Shown here one piece after another: positions 1 to 12,600 of a stretch of 64,000 nt of DNA (the first letter of the stretch is position 1; the number at the start of each line of letters is the position of its first letter). This DNA comes from Onchocerca lupi. Its lineage: Eukaryota; Nematoda; Chromadorea; Rhabditida; Onchocercidae. The notes beneath the pieces are model-generated. The model did not search any database. It was not told the origin of the DNA and was given only the letters and a program-made list of their open reading frames with translations. The translations under genes were made by a program, and so were the position numbers. The stretch covers positions 1-64,000 of the forward strand of contig JAOVVO010000223.1 of NCBI GenBank assembly GCA_028564675.1. The letters run 5' to 3'.

Positions 1-50
1 TTGTATATTTTATTTATAGATATATTTATATTTCTATATATATATAGATA

Positions 51-219
51 AAGAAATTAAAAAAGGTCTCTTGGAATTTGAAGGAATAGCAAGAAGATTT
101 TCTTTAATTGCTAATGTCAAAGGCGTCAAATTAATGATTATGCCCACCATCCTAATGAAATACAAGCAACTCTGAAAGCAGCGCATTCACTTGTTAAAGT
201 AAAAGTGATAGGAGTCATT
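51..219 (+). pseudogene. murC: murC-like bacterial fragment (probable nuclear Wolbachia transfer)
   Basis: On the + strand, opposite to rpn-10 and inside its third intron, the sequence reads KGLLEFEGIARRFSLIANV, then after a small frame change near 130-137 DYAHHPNEIQATLKAAHS, then KVIGVI. MurC (UDP-N-acetylmuramate-L-alanine ligase) has the same order: a GxxRRF segment, then the DDYAHHP ligase motif, then K-VI-V before the QPHR motif. Animals have no MurC, so a bacterial origin follows. Wolbachia is the natural donor in filarial worms, but that last step is inference. The fragment covers about 55 codons, is frameshifted and ends in AT-rich repeats, so it should be non-functional. Confidence 0.72.
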
Positions 220-263
220 TATATTTATATTTTTTTCTACTTATATTTATAATGCTTTATATA

Positions 264-265
<2 letters not shown>

Positions 266-295
<30 letters not shown>
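266..295. repeat. (AT)n microsatellite
   Basis: An uninterrupted run of AT dinucleotides follows ATGCAT, just downstream of the murC-like fragment in the rpn-10 intron. Confidence 0.9.
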
Positions 296-297
<2 letters not shown>

Positions 298-612
298 TTG
301 TCCATTAAAAACAAAATCATCAAAATTCATAAAAACGTGAAGTTTTCTATATTAATTACACTCATATTAGTTTTTTGTTTCCAGTTACAAATATTTTTTT
401 CAAACATTTGCATCTTATATCACTGGTTTCAGAAAATTTTTGAGAAATAATTATATCGACATTCTATATTCCACTAAAACGATTTGATAGAAGGTATTCT
501 AAAAAGCTTTCAGGAAAACGCATAACAAAACTATGGAAATCATGCTTCATTTGTTATATTTCAGCATAAATTACACTGATTCTGGTATCGCATAGAATCG
601 TAGATCACTTAC

Positions 613-1856
613 TTTCGGTTCCACTTGATGAAGTTTCATAAACAGTTTCCCATTTTCCTGCGTCAATGTTGTTAGAACTTCCACGGTACTGCAATTATCA
701 TTTCTTATATATATCGATCATCTAATTCCTTATAAAAGGATTAAAGTAAAGAGTCCAATAACCAATTTATTTTTTTTTTCGAAAGACCGATGCTGATCCA
801 TTGGCCGGAGACATATTATTGAAAATCCAGAAGATTTAAATCATCCACTCATGTAATAATTTGATCAATAGCGTAAGCAAGATATTCACCATAGCGGTCA
901 GTAATGAAAAAAAAAAAAGAAAGAAAAGAAACGGTAAAGCTCATGATGCTAGTCCACTTTCTCACTTATATATGATATTTAATTTACAAACGTCGAGATT
1001 ATCTGATGTAATGTAAATGATAGATCATTTCATATCTGTTCAGGATGTCAGTGATTCAACTCCACCATTTTATCACTTGATAATTTTTGAGATAAAAAAC
1101 CTCATTTTTTAGCCGTAGAATACTTCAATTCATTCTTCTGCTCTGTGATTACATTAGAGAGCAAGTTCATAATTTATAAATGGCAATACTTTAGAAAAAT
1201 AATGTCTTACATTCTAACTGGCAGTACTTTTGATAACGAAACCTTATTTCTTCATTGAAATTAATCCACTTAGCAAGAGTTTTTCCTTTCTTACTACGCC
1301 TATTTTGAAACCTGGATATCAATCGAACAAGCATTAAAAACATACTCAGCCATGGCAATCAATCCAACAGCATTTTCTGGATTCGCACGAAGCTTACATT
1401 GCAACACCAAATTCACAGCATCTTGTTGACATTGCAAACGAGTTGGTGCAAAATCACCATTTCGCATCCATTCCGAATTATCAACACTGAAAATATCATG
1501 TATCACGTAAGTCAGCAATATTCTATGATACATTTTATCCTAGAAATATCCTGCAATATTTGTTTCCTATACAAAGCAAAAGTCTAGATTACGATTAATA
1601 TGTAGAAATAAGATATGCTACGATATATATTTCAAGATTATAAATAATTTACTTCCCATTTCTATTCTATATATACTAAATCATGAAAAAAAGAAAAAAT
1701 AAATAAATAGCAAATAAAACATAGCATACTATAAACTACCCTGCTTAGCAATTATACAACATACAAAAGCGTCATAAAAGCCAAAAAAAAAAAAAAAATA
1801 AATGATACAAAGAAAAAATTTTTGACCTACCAAATCATCGTACTTTCTTGAACCAT
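613..1856 (-). CDS. rpn-10: 26S proteasome regulatory subunit RPN10/PSMD4, 5' part (exons 1-3)
   Basis: This is the ubiquitin-receptor subunit of the 19S proteasome cap. Exons are 1831-1856 (MVQESTMI plus TG), 1346-1486 and 613-688. Phases join cleanly to give 81 residues of the N-terminal VWA domain, including CVDNSEWMRNGD, PTRLQ, QQDAVN, NPENAVGL and VEVLTTLT, which match the family almost residue for residue. The VWA domain anchors the protein in the lid-base junction. The rest of the VWA domain and the ubiquitin-interacting motifs must lie left of base 1, because no continuing exon is visible in 1-600 on this strand. A possible trans-splice acceptor (ATTTCAG) lies 31 nt upstream of the ATG. 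A naive ORF would read through the exon 2 donor at 1345, but GTATGT there and the matching exon 3 restore the family sequence. Confidence 0.93.
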
Positions 1857-1887
1857 TGTATTGTATCGTTAGAAAATGTTTGTCACT

Positions 1888-1894
1888 CTGAAAT
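1888..1894 (-). promoter_or_regulatory. possible SL trans-splice acceptor of rpn-10
   Basis: The minus strand reads ATTTCAG followed by 31 nt and then the rpn-10 ATG. The spacing and consensus fit spliced-leader addition in nematodes, but only the sequence match is seen. Confidence 0.4.
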
Positions 1895-1899
1895 GACCG

Positions 1900-3480
1900 C
1901 AAGAATTTTCAGATAATCAGAAAATACAAACAATAAACGGTAAATGATAAATGTGAGCTCAATATAACAAGAAAAAGAAGGATAAAATGACTCAATTTTA
2001 TCATTAGTTTTTCGTATAGTCAAAAATAAATTGCTGAATTAAATTCTTCCATTCCCATTGTTATCATTTAACAACTTTCTAATATTTCTGCTTATTTCGT
2101 TATTTTCAGATGTTACGAATTTTCTCTTTAAAATCACTTGAAATTTTGGGTAAAAAAAAAATTAAGACTGATATCTGTTAATTGAAAGGATATATTGAAC
2201 ATTGTACGTATGTTCATCTACACACATACATATGAATTCATGCATCTCGTCTATTCCTACATAAGACAATATAATTTATGATAGATTTATAAGAATGTAC
2301 AGTTGATGCATATAGCAATTTACAAGTAAATCAGCAATCCTTGTAAAATGATAATTTTTACATTCATTGATGAGTCATGCAAGTTAACGAATTAGTAATT
2401 ACGTAGCGACCAATACACATCCGTAACAAAAATATACACGTCAAGAAATTCATGTGCGTTAAAAATGCACGATATGTCAAAAATTTACATAAAGTTTGAA
2501 TACTTGCATGAATTTTTTGATATATGCTTCAATCAAAACGAAAATTTTGAATTAAATTTATCCTATGAAATCGAAATACAATGTTACTGCAATGGATAAG
2601 TTCGACACATATTGAAAAGTTTACATATGTTAATCGTCAAGCACGTCAGGAATTCACGTAGGATCGCGTTTAATCACAACATAAACCTCAACTTAAATGA
2701 TATCTAAATATGATGACACTTTCATTGACCAAGTTAGGTTGGACAACGTTTCACTGTGCGTATCATTTATGGGCTGCAAGACATTCACACAGCGGGACGA
2801 TGCTCATTTGGTCGCGAGGATTTTCATCTATTGACTGATGGGATTTGTTTCGATGGATGAATAAATTAAGTACTTATTAAAGTTTATATTAGCTCAGCCG
2901 GGCCAATTGGTCGAGACTTTCGAGAACTCGCGGGTCGTCATCCCGAGATATCACCACTAAAAAAATTACCGGGCTAAAAGGCTAATTTGTAGAACAAATT
3001 TCTCTTTCAATTATTATTTCATGGCTTAGTTACTCTAGCTATCCTATTACTTGGTGTAAAATGAAACATACTTACATATGTTGTAAAATTCTGCATAAGA
3101 TTTAGTGTAACGTATCAATTATTAGGTGCGATGTATTATATCCATCGTTCAGAATAGAAAACGATGCGAACTTGGTTCGGGAAATTTTATTTGGAACATG
3201 ATATACTCTTATCAATCATTTCATGTAATAATTCTGAAGGAATATTGATGAAACTTTAATTAATGAAACATGAAATAAAACATTTCTATGAATTTAGTCG
3301 ATATAACATGTTAGTAGCAGTATTTTAAATTTAAATGAATTAATACTCAATGTTTTCGAAATTACAGAATAAATTTGATTGCTGTATTACAGCGTTGAAG
3401 AGGTAGAAAAGTATATGTTCTGCTGCAGCACTAGCAGCATAATAATTCTGAATTTGTTGACGTGCGTGAAAAATCATCAC
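1900..3480. other. divergent intergenic region between rpn-10 and uev-1
   Basis: About 1.6 kb separates the two divergent genes. I see no convincing exon on either strand. A locally GC-rich patch at 2888-2985 begins TTAGCTCAGCCGGGCC, which resembles the terminal hairpin-CTAA end of the Helitron at 33550 read in reverse. It may be a solo Helitron end. The rest is AT-rich and presumably holds both promoters. Confidence 0.5.
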
Positions 3481-3485
3481 TTCAG
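3481..3485 (+). promoter_or_regulatory. possible SL trans-splice acceptor of uev-1
   Basis: TTCAG lies 11 nt upstream of the uev-1 ATG at 3497, after an AT-rich stretch. This is the usual layout of a trans-splice acceptor in nematodes. Confidence 0.45.
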
Positions 3486-3496
3486 GATATATCGTT

Positions 3497-5514
3497 ATGG
3501 GTTAGTTTCAATCGATTTTTATCTTTAGTTATTAATTCTTATACTCTTTATTTTTTTTTTTTTTTTGGTACCTATCCTGTATTCTGCAATAGTTCGTGTA
3601 AAAAGAATTCATAGCTTTTTTTATTATCGTTGGTCTTTAGCTATAAGTTTGTAGTATTATACACTTTTTCAATGCTTACCATGTAACGCAACTATATTAT
3701 CGTTTTGCATGACTTACCAGTGTGAAGTATGAAACAAAGTTAATAATGTAAAAAGATTTTAAACCAAAGGATATGGTCATGTTTGGATATAAGTAAGAAA
3801 TATGTGTATTGTATCGCCATTAAAACATTCTGCCATATATTTCCTGGAAGAACTGCAAGACATATATAATAGAATGTTTTAATTTTTTTTTTTGCCATTA
3901 CAATGAACCATATTTCTTACGTATAAAAAGTATCTCTTAGCCAGTACAATGACACATTTTCTTACATAAAAAATTATCTTTGGGAAAAAATATTTCTGTA
4001 TAGTTTTAGATGATTTGATATATTAATGCAGTAGCCTTTTGGCACTTGACATTATTATCCGGAAATGCTTTGAGCGTATTTCCCATCCACTAAACTTCAT
4101 ACTTTCTAATCATTGCCAATTATGTGTTATGATGTATTATACAAGTTAAAGTTTTTTTAGAAGAAAAAAAAGGAAAAAAAAACGGATTTTGAAGAAAAAA
4201 ATTAGTTTTGAATTCAAAACACTTGAAAAAAAGTGGCTGTTCTTCAGTAGATGTTCCGCGAAATTTTCGTTTACTGGAAGAGCTTGAAGATGGACAGAAA
4301 GGCAAAGGTGATGGCAATATATCATGGGGACTTGAAGATGACGATGATATGACATTGACACGTTGGACAGGAATGATTATTGGCCCTCCAAGAGTTGGCT
4401 TTTGTTTTTTTCTATTTTTCTAAAACTTACATTGATATAGGAATTTTATCGGTGGAAAATTTTAATAGATTATTATGTTTTTTCTTTTTATTGCTGATTT
4501 TGTATCAAATGGTAAAAATTTTTCCTCGAATGAAATAAAATAAATAATAAAGAAAGATAACTTACTAAAATAAACAACCACTACTTTTTTTTGAAAGGAA
4601 GTGTAAAGATGTAGCACACAGAAAGTTATGTTGGATCTCTTCGATCATTCGATACAATATTTTTATCAAAATAAGACAAAATTATACATCAGCAGGATTA
4701 TAAGTATGAGGATTACTTGTATGAAGAAACTGTAAAGTCGAACTTTACAGTTTCTTCATACAACTGTCGAAAACTTGTCGAAAGAACTTGTCGAAAGAGC
4801 TAACGAGTAAAGTCGAATCAGCAGGCTAGCAATGCTTGATCGGCAGAACATTTCAATTAATTTATTCATTGTTAAACTGTTAACGTTACTGTAATTTAGA
4901 CTCCATTCGAATCCAGAATATATAATTTACGCATAGAATGTGGTCAAAATTATCCGAAAGAAGCGCCAATCGTACGGTTTACGACAAAAATCAACCTAAA
5001 TGGCGTGAATCAAACTAATGGCATGGTAATCAATTTTTTGCACGATTTAATTATCAGGCAAGCGTAGAACTGAAATTCGTAGAAAGAAACAAAAATTGAG
5101 ATTTCCAAATCGTCGAAAATTTTAATAGAAGTTTTTAAAATTGTTTTTGGAGCTATGTATTGGGATTAGGAAAATAATATCCGGCATATTTCTAGATCTT
5201 CTTTCAGTTTTTTTGCGGAATTTGCTGAGTAGTATCCTTTCTTGCCATTATATTCCGTTCTAAGTGCATTGATGCTTCTTTTTCCTTCTTTTTGTTTAAA
5301 GAATACCAACAAGAATAACTTCAAAAAAGTTGTGGAGGAACTGTTCAAGTTTAAAAATATTTAATCGCAGGTGGATAGGCGATTTGTGCCGGCTCTTCGT
5401 CAGTGGAATAGCACATTTTATATCAAAACGATTCTTGAAGACATACGAAAGACAATGATGACTGCGAAGGAGAATATGAAGTTACCACAACCTCCAGAAG
5501 GTGCCACATATTAG
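3497..5514 (+). CDS. uev-1: ubiquitin-conjugating enzyme E2 variant (UEV1/MMS2 type)
   Basis: This is the catalytically inactive E2 partner of UBC-13; the pair builds K63-linked ubiquitin chains in DNA-damage tolerance and signalling. Exons are 3497-3500 (only ATGG), 4248-4393, 4900-5025 and 5371-5514. They total 420 nt, or 139 aa plus stop, the family's usual length. Recognisable segments are VDVPRNFRLLEELEDGQKG, the acidic WGLEDDDD, TLTRWTGMIIGPPR, ESRIYNLRIECG, NYPKEAP and the C-terminal KLPQPPEG. As in all UEVs, there is no active-site cysteine where E2s have one. The start is set by the tiny first exon: G plus TA restores the Val codon and gives MVDVPRNF as in other nematodes. In-frame sequence upstream of 4248 has no ATG. 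Confidence 0.96.
4717..4763. repeat. perfect 22-bp hairpin in uev-1 intron 2
   Basis: Arms at 4717-4738 and 4742-4763 are exact reverse complements with a 3-base loop. The inverted repeat is followed at about 4764-4800 by imperfect tandem copies of a 13-mer like AACTTGTCGAAAG. Confidence 0.95.
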
Positions 5515-7285
5515 GGTTTTGTTTTTTCATACTTTCTAAGATTTCCAAATTCAGCAATGCATCTTCTCATATTTATTGTTAATATTTGATAATGAATTTG
5601 ATTTCATACGTTATTAATTTCTAATTTTTTCTGCTTAAAAAAGAATGGAATTCAATTGATTTTTGCATAACTACGAATAACATCGTTTTTGATCTGTATA
5701 ATATTGTTCTCCATCTCATTGCAGCGTCAGCATACTTCTAATACGTCTGGTGTTTGAATATTTCAGCAAATTTTTATATAATCTTGTTTGCTTACCATAA
5801 GTTAGTCTAGTGCAGTAGTATCTCTACTAATTTCACTTCGATTCAGAAAAAGGGATTTAGATATATTTTGTCAATTGTTATCATCCACAGTGCAAGCGAT
5901 TTTTGACGTAGATCTGTGCATGGGTGGGTTGTGCATAAATATATACGTATGTGCGTGTGCGCGTATGTGCGTTTTTGTTTTAGTGGTCGAGATCAAATAT
6001 AATTTATGTATTTGTTATCATTGTCAAATTTCTGGAGTGTAGCTATCTTTTGCTATTCTCTTTTAATCTTGCATGTCTCTTTTTTTAATTTTAATTATTT
6101 AAAAAGAATTCTGTTGTTTGTCATGTTATCATTTATAGGATGTTACAAAATTTTGATGAACTTTAAATTCGAATAATGGCGTATTTTCCAATGCTTCTGA
6201 TGTTTGCTGTTTATATTAACAATGTTATATTACAAATTACCTGTTTTTTGTATAATACTTTTCTTTTTGTTAGTAATAGAAAGTGATATGTAATCGGAAC
6301 AAGTAAATATGTTACACAGTGGATTTATCAAATTTCTTTTTTTTTCCGGAATCTTCAAAGGACATTTATTTTAATAACTAGCGAGAAAAATGATAAGGAT
6401 GGATAGGTTCACATGAGAGATAAACCAAAATTTTTGTGCATAATCTGGGATTTAGCTTGTTTGTTTATGCCTCTTTCCAGAAAATCTGTAGGAGCAAATA
6501 AATAATCATCGCTTGTAAGATTGCGGCAATTGGTATATTGCTTTGCTAGAAATAGAATATTTGTTTAGCTACTATGGATTGTTTTTCGCTTCAGTTATCA
6601 GTTTTAATTTGATTTTTAAGTCTTGTTTTATTTAAAATAAAGATAGCTTTGAATGAATATTTTGTGCTTTTGATTTTTCTGAATGAAGTCGTTATAATCG
6701 ACACTATTTTAACTGTTTTACGGATCGATTATTTAGTGGCAGCTATTTTGTGCACTTTTTTAGGTATAATTGCATACACAGTTAATACGTTCCTATGATA
6801 GCTGCATTCTGCTACGTGAAATACCGAAATATCAGTAATATGTCATGAAGATGAAGTATTTTTAAGTGCAGTCTTAGTTGGAATATTAGGCTTAGTTTTT
6901 CAACATTCTTTAATAAGGAGAAATGCAACTCAGAACATTGGATCTCACATTTCAGCATGTTATGTTGTGTGTTTCAGGTCATTAAAAAGTTCTTTGATAG
7001 GTATTTGGAGCACGTCGCGATATGTAGATGACAGTTTTTGTCATTCACATATGTTGACAATACTTCACTTTATTTTTTGATTTCAAATAAATACGAGGAA
7101 GTTAAGGAGAGGATTTAAATAAAGGACGTTAAAAGCTTATGAATCAGCCTTTATTTTTTAAAATATAAATGATGTTGACTTTGTATCGTTTTGAAATCAA
7201 CATAATATCATTTGCATTGTAATCTGTCAATTACAGGCTTTTTTTTTGTATTGTATATAAGAATCAACGATGAAATTATGACATA
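5515..7285. other. intergenic region between uev-1 and the BRWD gene
   Basis: No exon is recognised here. A GT-rich patch at about 5946-5972 (alternating GTGCG/GTATG) is the only compositional feature. The 3' UTR of uev-1 and the promoter of the next gene must be here. A possible trans-splice acceptor (TTACAG, 7231-7236) lies 50 nt upstream of the BRWD start. Confidence 0.5.
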
Positions 7286-9598
7286 ATGTCAAAATTTGAT
7301 GCCGTTACACATAATGGTAAGGTTTTGTATAATTTTGCGAGGAAATACATTATTTTTATCAATAGAATAATTTAGAAATCTAAAACGTGCAAAATCTTAG
7401 AAACATTGACATGTCAGATGCTTATGTAATTACATATTGTAGCAGAGAATACATAAGACCGATTTTAGGTATAAGAAATAGTTTTAGTAATCAAATTATG
7501 GTATTTGGTCATAAAATTTGTAAAATTCTAACAAAGGAAATCTTAAAAATTTAGTTGTACAATGAGGTTTTACTTGTCTAATGCCAATGTTTCTTACATT
7601 TTATAAGATTCCAGAATTGCTTGTGGTAATCCAGCGATATCTCTCTCAGGGTCCATGTCAGGAAGCAGCGAAAACGCTAAAGGATGAAATAGAGAAAAAT
7701 CAGGTTTTTAATCATTTTCATAAATATTTTTCTGTTCTTAATCAAAATACTTCGTATCTTTACCAAAAAGATTTGATATTTTAATTAGAATGCTTGAAAT
7801 TCTTAACATTAATGTAATAGAAACAAAGAAAAAAGAAAAAAAAAAGTCAGGATATCTGATTATCTGATTGTTAAAATATGCAAGTCGGAGTTCTTATCAA
7901 CCAAAATTTTATCAAAATGCTTTCTTGCTATAAACTTGTTCTCAACTTGTATTCGCTTATCAGGACATACTTCTCGTCTCACTGATGGCAAATAAATAAC
8001 TAAAGCTTGCTGTCGATTGTTTCCAAACGACCTTTTGAAATGAACCTCAAAAAGTTAATTACCGTAAATAGCGGTGACATTTGATCCTTATTAGACAATA
8101 CTTATCTTTGAAAAATTAAGGTGGAAAAAATCAAGAAATAATGACCATCAGTTTGACATTTAAAGTAAAAAGTGATGTGCCGAGATGATTGTTGTACTAA
8201 AAAGTAATGATATCAAAGTATTCATGAACGGTAATAATCACGGATTAAGCGATAAAATTCCCTTAGGAAGCCATTTAGCTTTATCTGGGGGAGAAAATTG
8301 TTCAAATAAAAAAACTAGATCAAGCCAGGCTTTAAAGGACGTTTCGCGCTTTTTTTTTTCTATCCATTTCATCAGTTCTCTCTTTTATGAGCACTGTATT
8401 AGAAATCACGTGGTTTTCTTCTTTCTTTATAAAGAAAACTTGAGAACTTTCACAAAGTTTCTTCTTTTTTCCAGGCCATTTTGTTGTTTTTTACTTCATT
8501 TTTTTAATGTTATTTTTCAGCTACTGCCTGTACGGTATGATTATAAAGGCCAAGCTCACCGACGTTCTTTCGAGGATTTTGTAAGTTCATGTGTAATTTT
8601 CTATTTAATTCATTTGAGATCATTTGGCGATCTGGTAACGAGGTGCATCGAAATGTTCTGATGTGATACCAAAATTAGCTTAAATTATATGAAAGACTAT
8701 AGTTGGTTTGATTACACAATTATTTTTTCTTCAAAATTTTTTAATGCTTTTTCAGCAATTGCTTTTTTCGAATTCATCGTTTTTTCTTAAGGAAAGATCC
8801 GTTATACCATTAAATGTTTCATTGGTTTCCCTAATCGAACGCCTTGGTTCTTTAATCGCGATCGCAGTTCCGATTCCTTTGCAAAATCTACCTCTAAGAA
8901 TATTTATGAATAAACTATATGCTTTAGATCGAAAACCAGGTTTCTTTTTTTTATTCGTTTTTATTATATTACTATTTTATGTTAAATTCTACTAATTGAT
9001 GCTGTTAACCATTTTCTTTTATGCTTCAGGGGATTTGATAAGAAAGCCAACATTACGGGTAGCCTTAGGACGTTCTAATATCAGTGTGCTGAAAAAACTA
9101 AATCCTATACGAGCACGGATTGCACGTACGCTGGGTAGGCCAGTAACACCGAAATATCTTTTGCATAAGGTACATAATTTGTAATTATTGATTTTTTGTT
9201 TAGAATTCTTTGCAAATTTAGAGCTCAAAAACTTTTAACTATCCTATCCGTAAAATCTTGACGAAAAATACTTAAAGTGCTTAAAGACGAGATATATCGA
9301 TATGAATTTTTATCTGAAATTTATCTACGTTTATTGATGAAAAATAATTAGTTTGAAGTGCTGAATATGATTTCATCTTTCTTGTGCAGTGAAAAAATTA
9401 CTTAGAAGCTGAGAACATTTCGCTTCGTTTAATCTGATTTTTTCTATGCTTCACAACTGCCATAGAAATACTAATTAGAATAAATTAATAAATGAAATAA
9501 TAAGTTTACAGTCATGATATGAGGAAATTTTTGGAATTCAACTTTTTTTTTTTTTTTTTAAACAATTGAAATGGTTAGAAAATTTTAGAGCAGCTAGT

Positions 9599-9631
<33 letters not shown>

Positions 9632-12600
9632 ATGATATATAAACATTGCTAATATCGTATACTTTTATTGAAAATTCAATTTTTGTAGGATGAAAGAACG
9701 AAATTTTTTCAGAGTTCAATAAATAATTTTGAGTTGCATTATCGCATTCTTGGCCATCTATCATCAGTTTTTTGCGTTGCGTTCGATAAATCCGGCTCTT
9801 ATGTCATTACGGTAATATTTTTATATTTAACATACTCATTTTTTGAATTCATTTCTATGATATTTGATTGAAGTTAGATTTATTTACTACATTTGTAGTT
9901 CGTTGTTGTGAAGCATTTTCTTGCAAATTTAATCGAGATATAACGGTAAATTTATTCACCTAAACCTCAAGCATGTTGGAAAAGTATCATTCATAATTGG
10001 TCTATAAAACATAGGAATCAAAGTTTTTTGTAATTTTGATCTGTCATGAATTAAAGTGCTATAAGCATTGAATAAGAAAAGCATGAATTATGTCAGTATC
10101 AGGAGAAAATTGACCTAATAATCCTACTAATCGAATACTACACTAATGTCATAATTTTTCAGTGGTTTTTATAACAACTAAAAAGAAATTTGATTGTTTA
10201 AAAAACAATTGAAAAAAATTTAGTGTTTTTAGATCATATAATTTTTTTTCTTTTTGCAGGGTGCTGATGACAATCTTGTTAAAGTGTGGAATGTACGAAC
10301 TGGTTTGTTGCGTTTCACACTGCGAGGACATTCAGCGGAAATTTCAGATATGTCAGTCTCAGAGGATAATACATTGTTAGGTACTGGTTCCGTGGATAAA
10401 ACAATTAGGTAATTTATTATACTTTCTAAACATATCCAACTTCTTTGCCATTTAAACAGTCTTTGATAATGATAATAATAAGGGAATAATGTGGTAACAG
10501 CAGTTATTTGTGGAGTCATTACATAATAAAGATATCATGTTAGGGAATAATGATAGTGATAACTCTAGTAGCAGTATCAGATCTTTCTAAGCAACATAAA
10601 TACTAGATCAACTATTTAATTTCAACTGTTTTTATTGAGTACAGGTTTTTTATCCTATTTTGCTTGCTTATTTCAATTGGATTCACCGCTTTCTATTGTT
10701 ACTGATTAAATTTTTGGAAATTCCAGAGTTTGGTGCTTGCAAACAGCTGCACCGTTGGCTTTTTACCGCAGCCATTCAGCGATGGTTACGCTGATTGCTT
10801 TTCTTCCATTTGTCGATGGTGCAACACGTTATTTGGTTTCAGCTGGTGGTGATTGTCTTGTGAATTTTTACCGCTATAACTCATTGGATCATCGATTTGA
10901 GTATGTTTTTTACGAATTAATTTTAGGAGCTTTAGAAAAGACGTGGGTTATAGTATTCTTATTGATAATTGAAATAAAAATTTCCTGAATGTAATAAATT
11001 TCTTTTTCATATGGTTCATGATTTGTTCTTTGCTTTTTCAGATCCATGCCAACTCGTTTCTATGAGCGTACGTCATTGGGTGCTCGTATTGTGAGCTCTT
11101 GTCATAGCCCTGGTGGTAGCTTGGTAGTTTTTGGTGATACACATCACAATCTCAGGATCTACAACATCACTCGTGATAATATTATTAAAATTAGCGATAT
11201 TGAAGCGCATACAGTGCGTTGATTTTTCTTTTTCTCTTGCCAAATTTTTACTTAAAATTAATGTCATATTCTTATAAATATAAAGCTATTTAAAATTTAT
11301 TTGAATTGCAGATAAATTTCCGAAGACATAAATGCTCTCAATATTTGAATTTTGATTATAATATGTTTAAATACAGATTTTAAGTTAGATTTATTAAAAT
11401 TTGCAGATATTTAGATGCAAAGGATATTTTTATATCTTTTTTTCGCATTTGTTCTTAGACATGAAATTTATTCGACGCATTTTTTTTAGGATCGCGTTGA
11501 TAGTTTGGCTTGGGCACACATGGGATTACGTTTTGCAAGTGGTAGTCGAGATGGTATTGCTAAAGTATGGAAATTTGAATTTAATGACTGGATTCCACTT
11601 GTTTTGCATCCTAAACTGAGGTGCATTTTCAGAATTTCTCTTAAACATAAAATTGACTGGGAAACACAAAATTAACCATAATTTCAAAAAATTAATTGTG
11701 ATTTTTTTAACTATAAAATATTAAATCATACAGTTTAGTAATGAGTTATTTCTTCAATTTCTTATGCAAATTCCAGATGAAGGAATAAAATTGACTTCAT
11801 TTCTAATCGTCTTTTATTGATATATTGTAAGGATACCTGCCATATTTATTCTATAGGACAAAATTTCTCAAAAGATGGCTTTAAATCGATGATTGGCTTG
11901 CTGCCTTTTCTATCCCTTATTCCGAAATTCGTTTAGATTAGTTCTAGAGAGAAAAATAAATAAGCGAGATTTCTTATTTCTTGGATCAACAGTTTTCTGT
12001 TTTTTTTATTGCACAGTACAAAAATTTAAGAATTGTTCCAGAGATGAAAAGGTTTCGAATTCACGTAACACATACAAGGTAACAATGCTATGTTGGTCGT
12101 TGAAAGATGATTTTATTGTTACTGCTGGCTCCGATTTCGTTTTACGGGTATGGTCCTCAGTATCCGGAATTGAATTACGTCAGTTAGTGGGGCACAAGGA
12201 AGATGCTTACGTGCTGCATTCACATCCGATATTTGAGGATTATATTCTAAGCGGTGGTCATGATGGCTTCTTAATGGTATGATTTATTCAGTTAATGTTT
12301 TTTAGAAAAAAATGTAAATATAGATATCACTATAACTGGTTCAAAAGAATAATTTGGGAAAAATAGAAAGAATTTTATAGAAATTTAAAGATTTTGTATT
12401 TATATAGGTTTGGAATGTTTATACGGGTACTTTGGTGAAACGGCATCAGAATCTCATCGAAGGATCTGGATATGGAGCTATTTTCGATTTTGCAATTTCA
12501 CCTGATGGTACTTTGGCTGGAGCTGTCGATTCGCATGGACATCTTTCCATCCTCGGCGTTGGAACAAATCAAATGGCTAAAACCACTCCAAAAGAGCAAT

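Noticed and set aside
2885..2985. GC-rich patch tested as a tRNA or other RNA gene
   Set aside because: AGCTCAGCCGGGCC looks like a tRNA D-arm start, but no cloverleaf, T-loop (TTCGA in place) or acceptor pairing can be built.
9019..9228. 69-aa minus-strand frame
   Set aside because: It is the exact antisense of BRWD exon 5, which continues the family sequence in phase.
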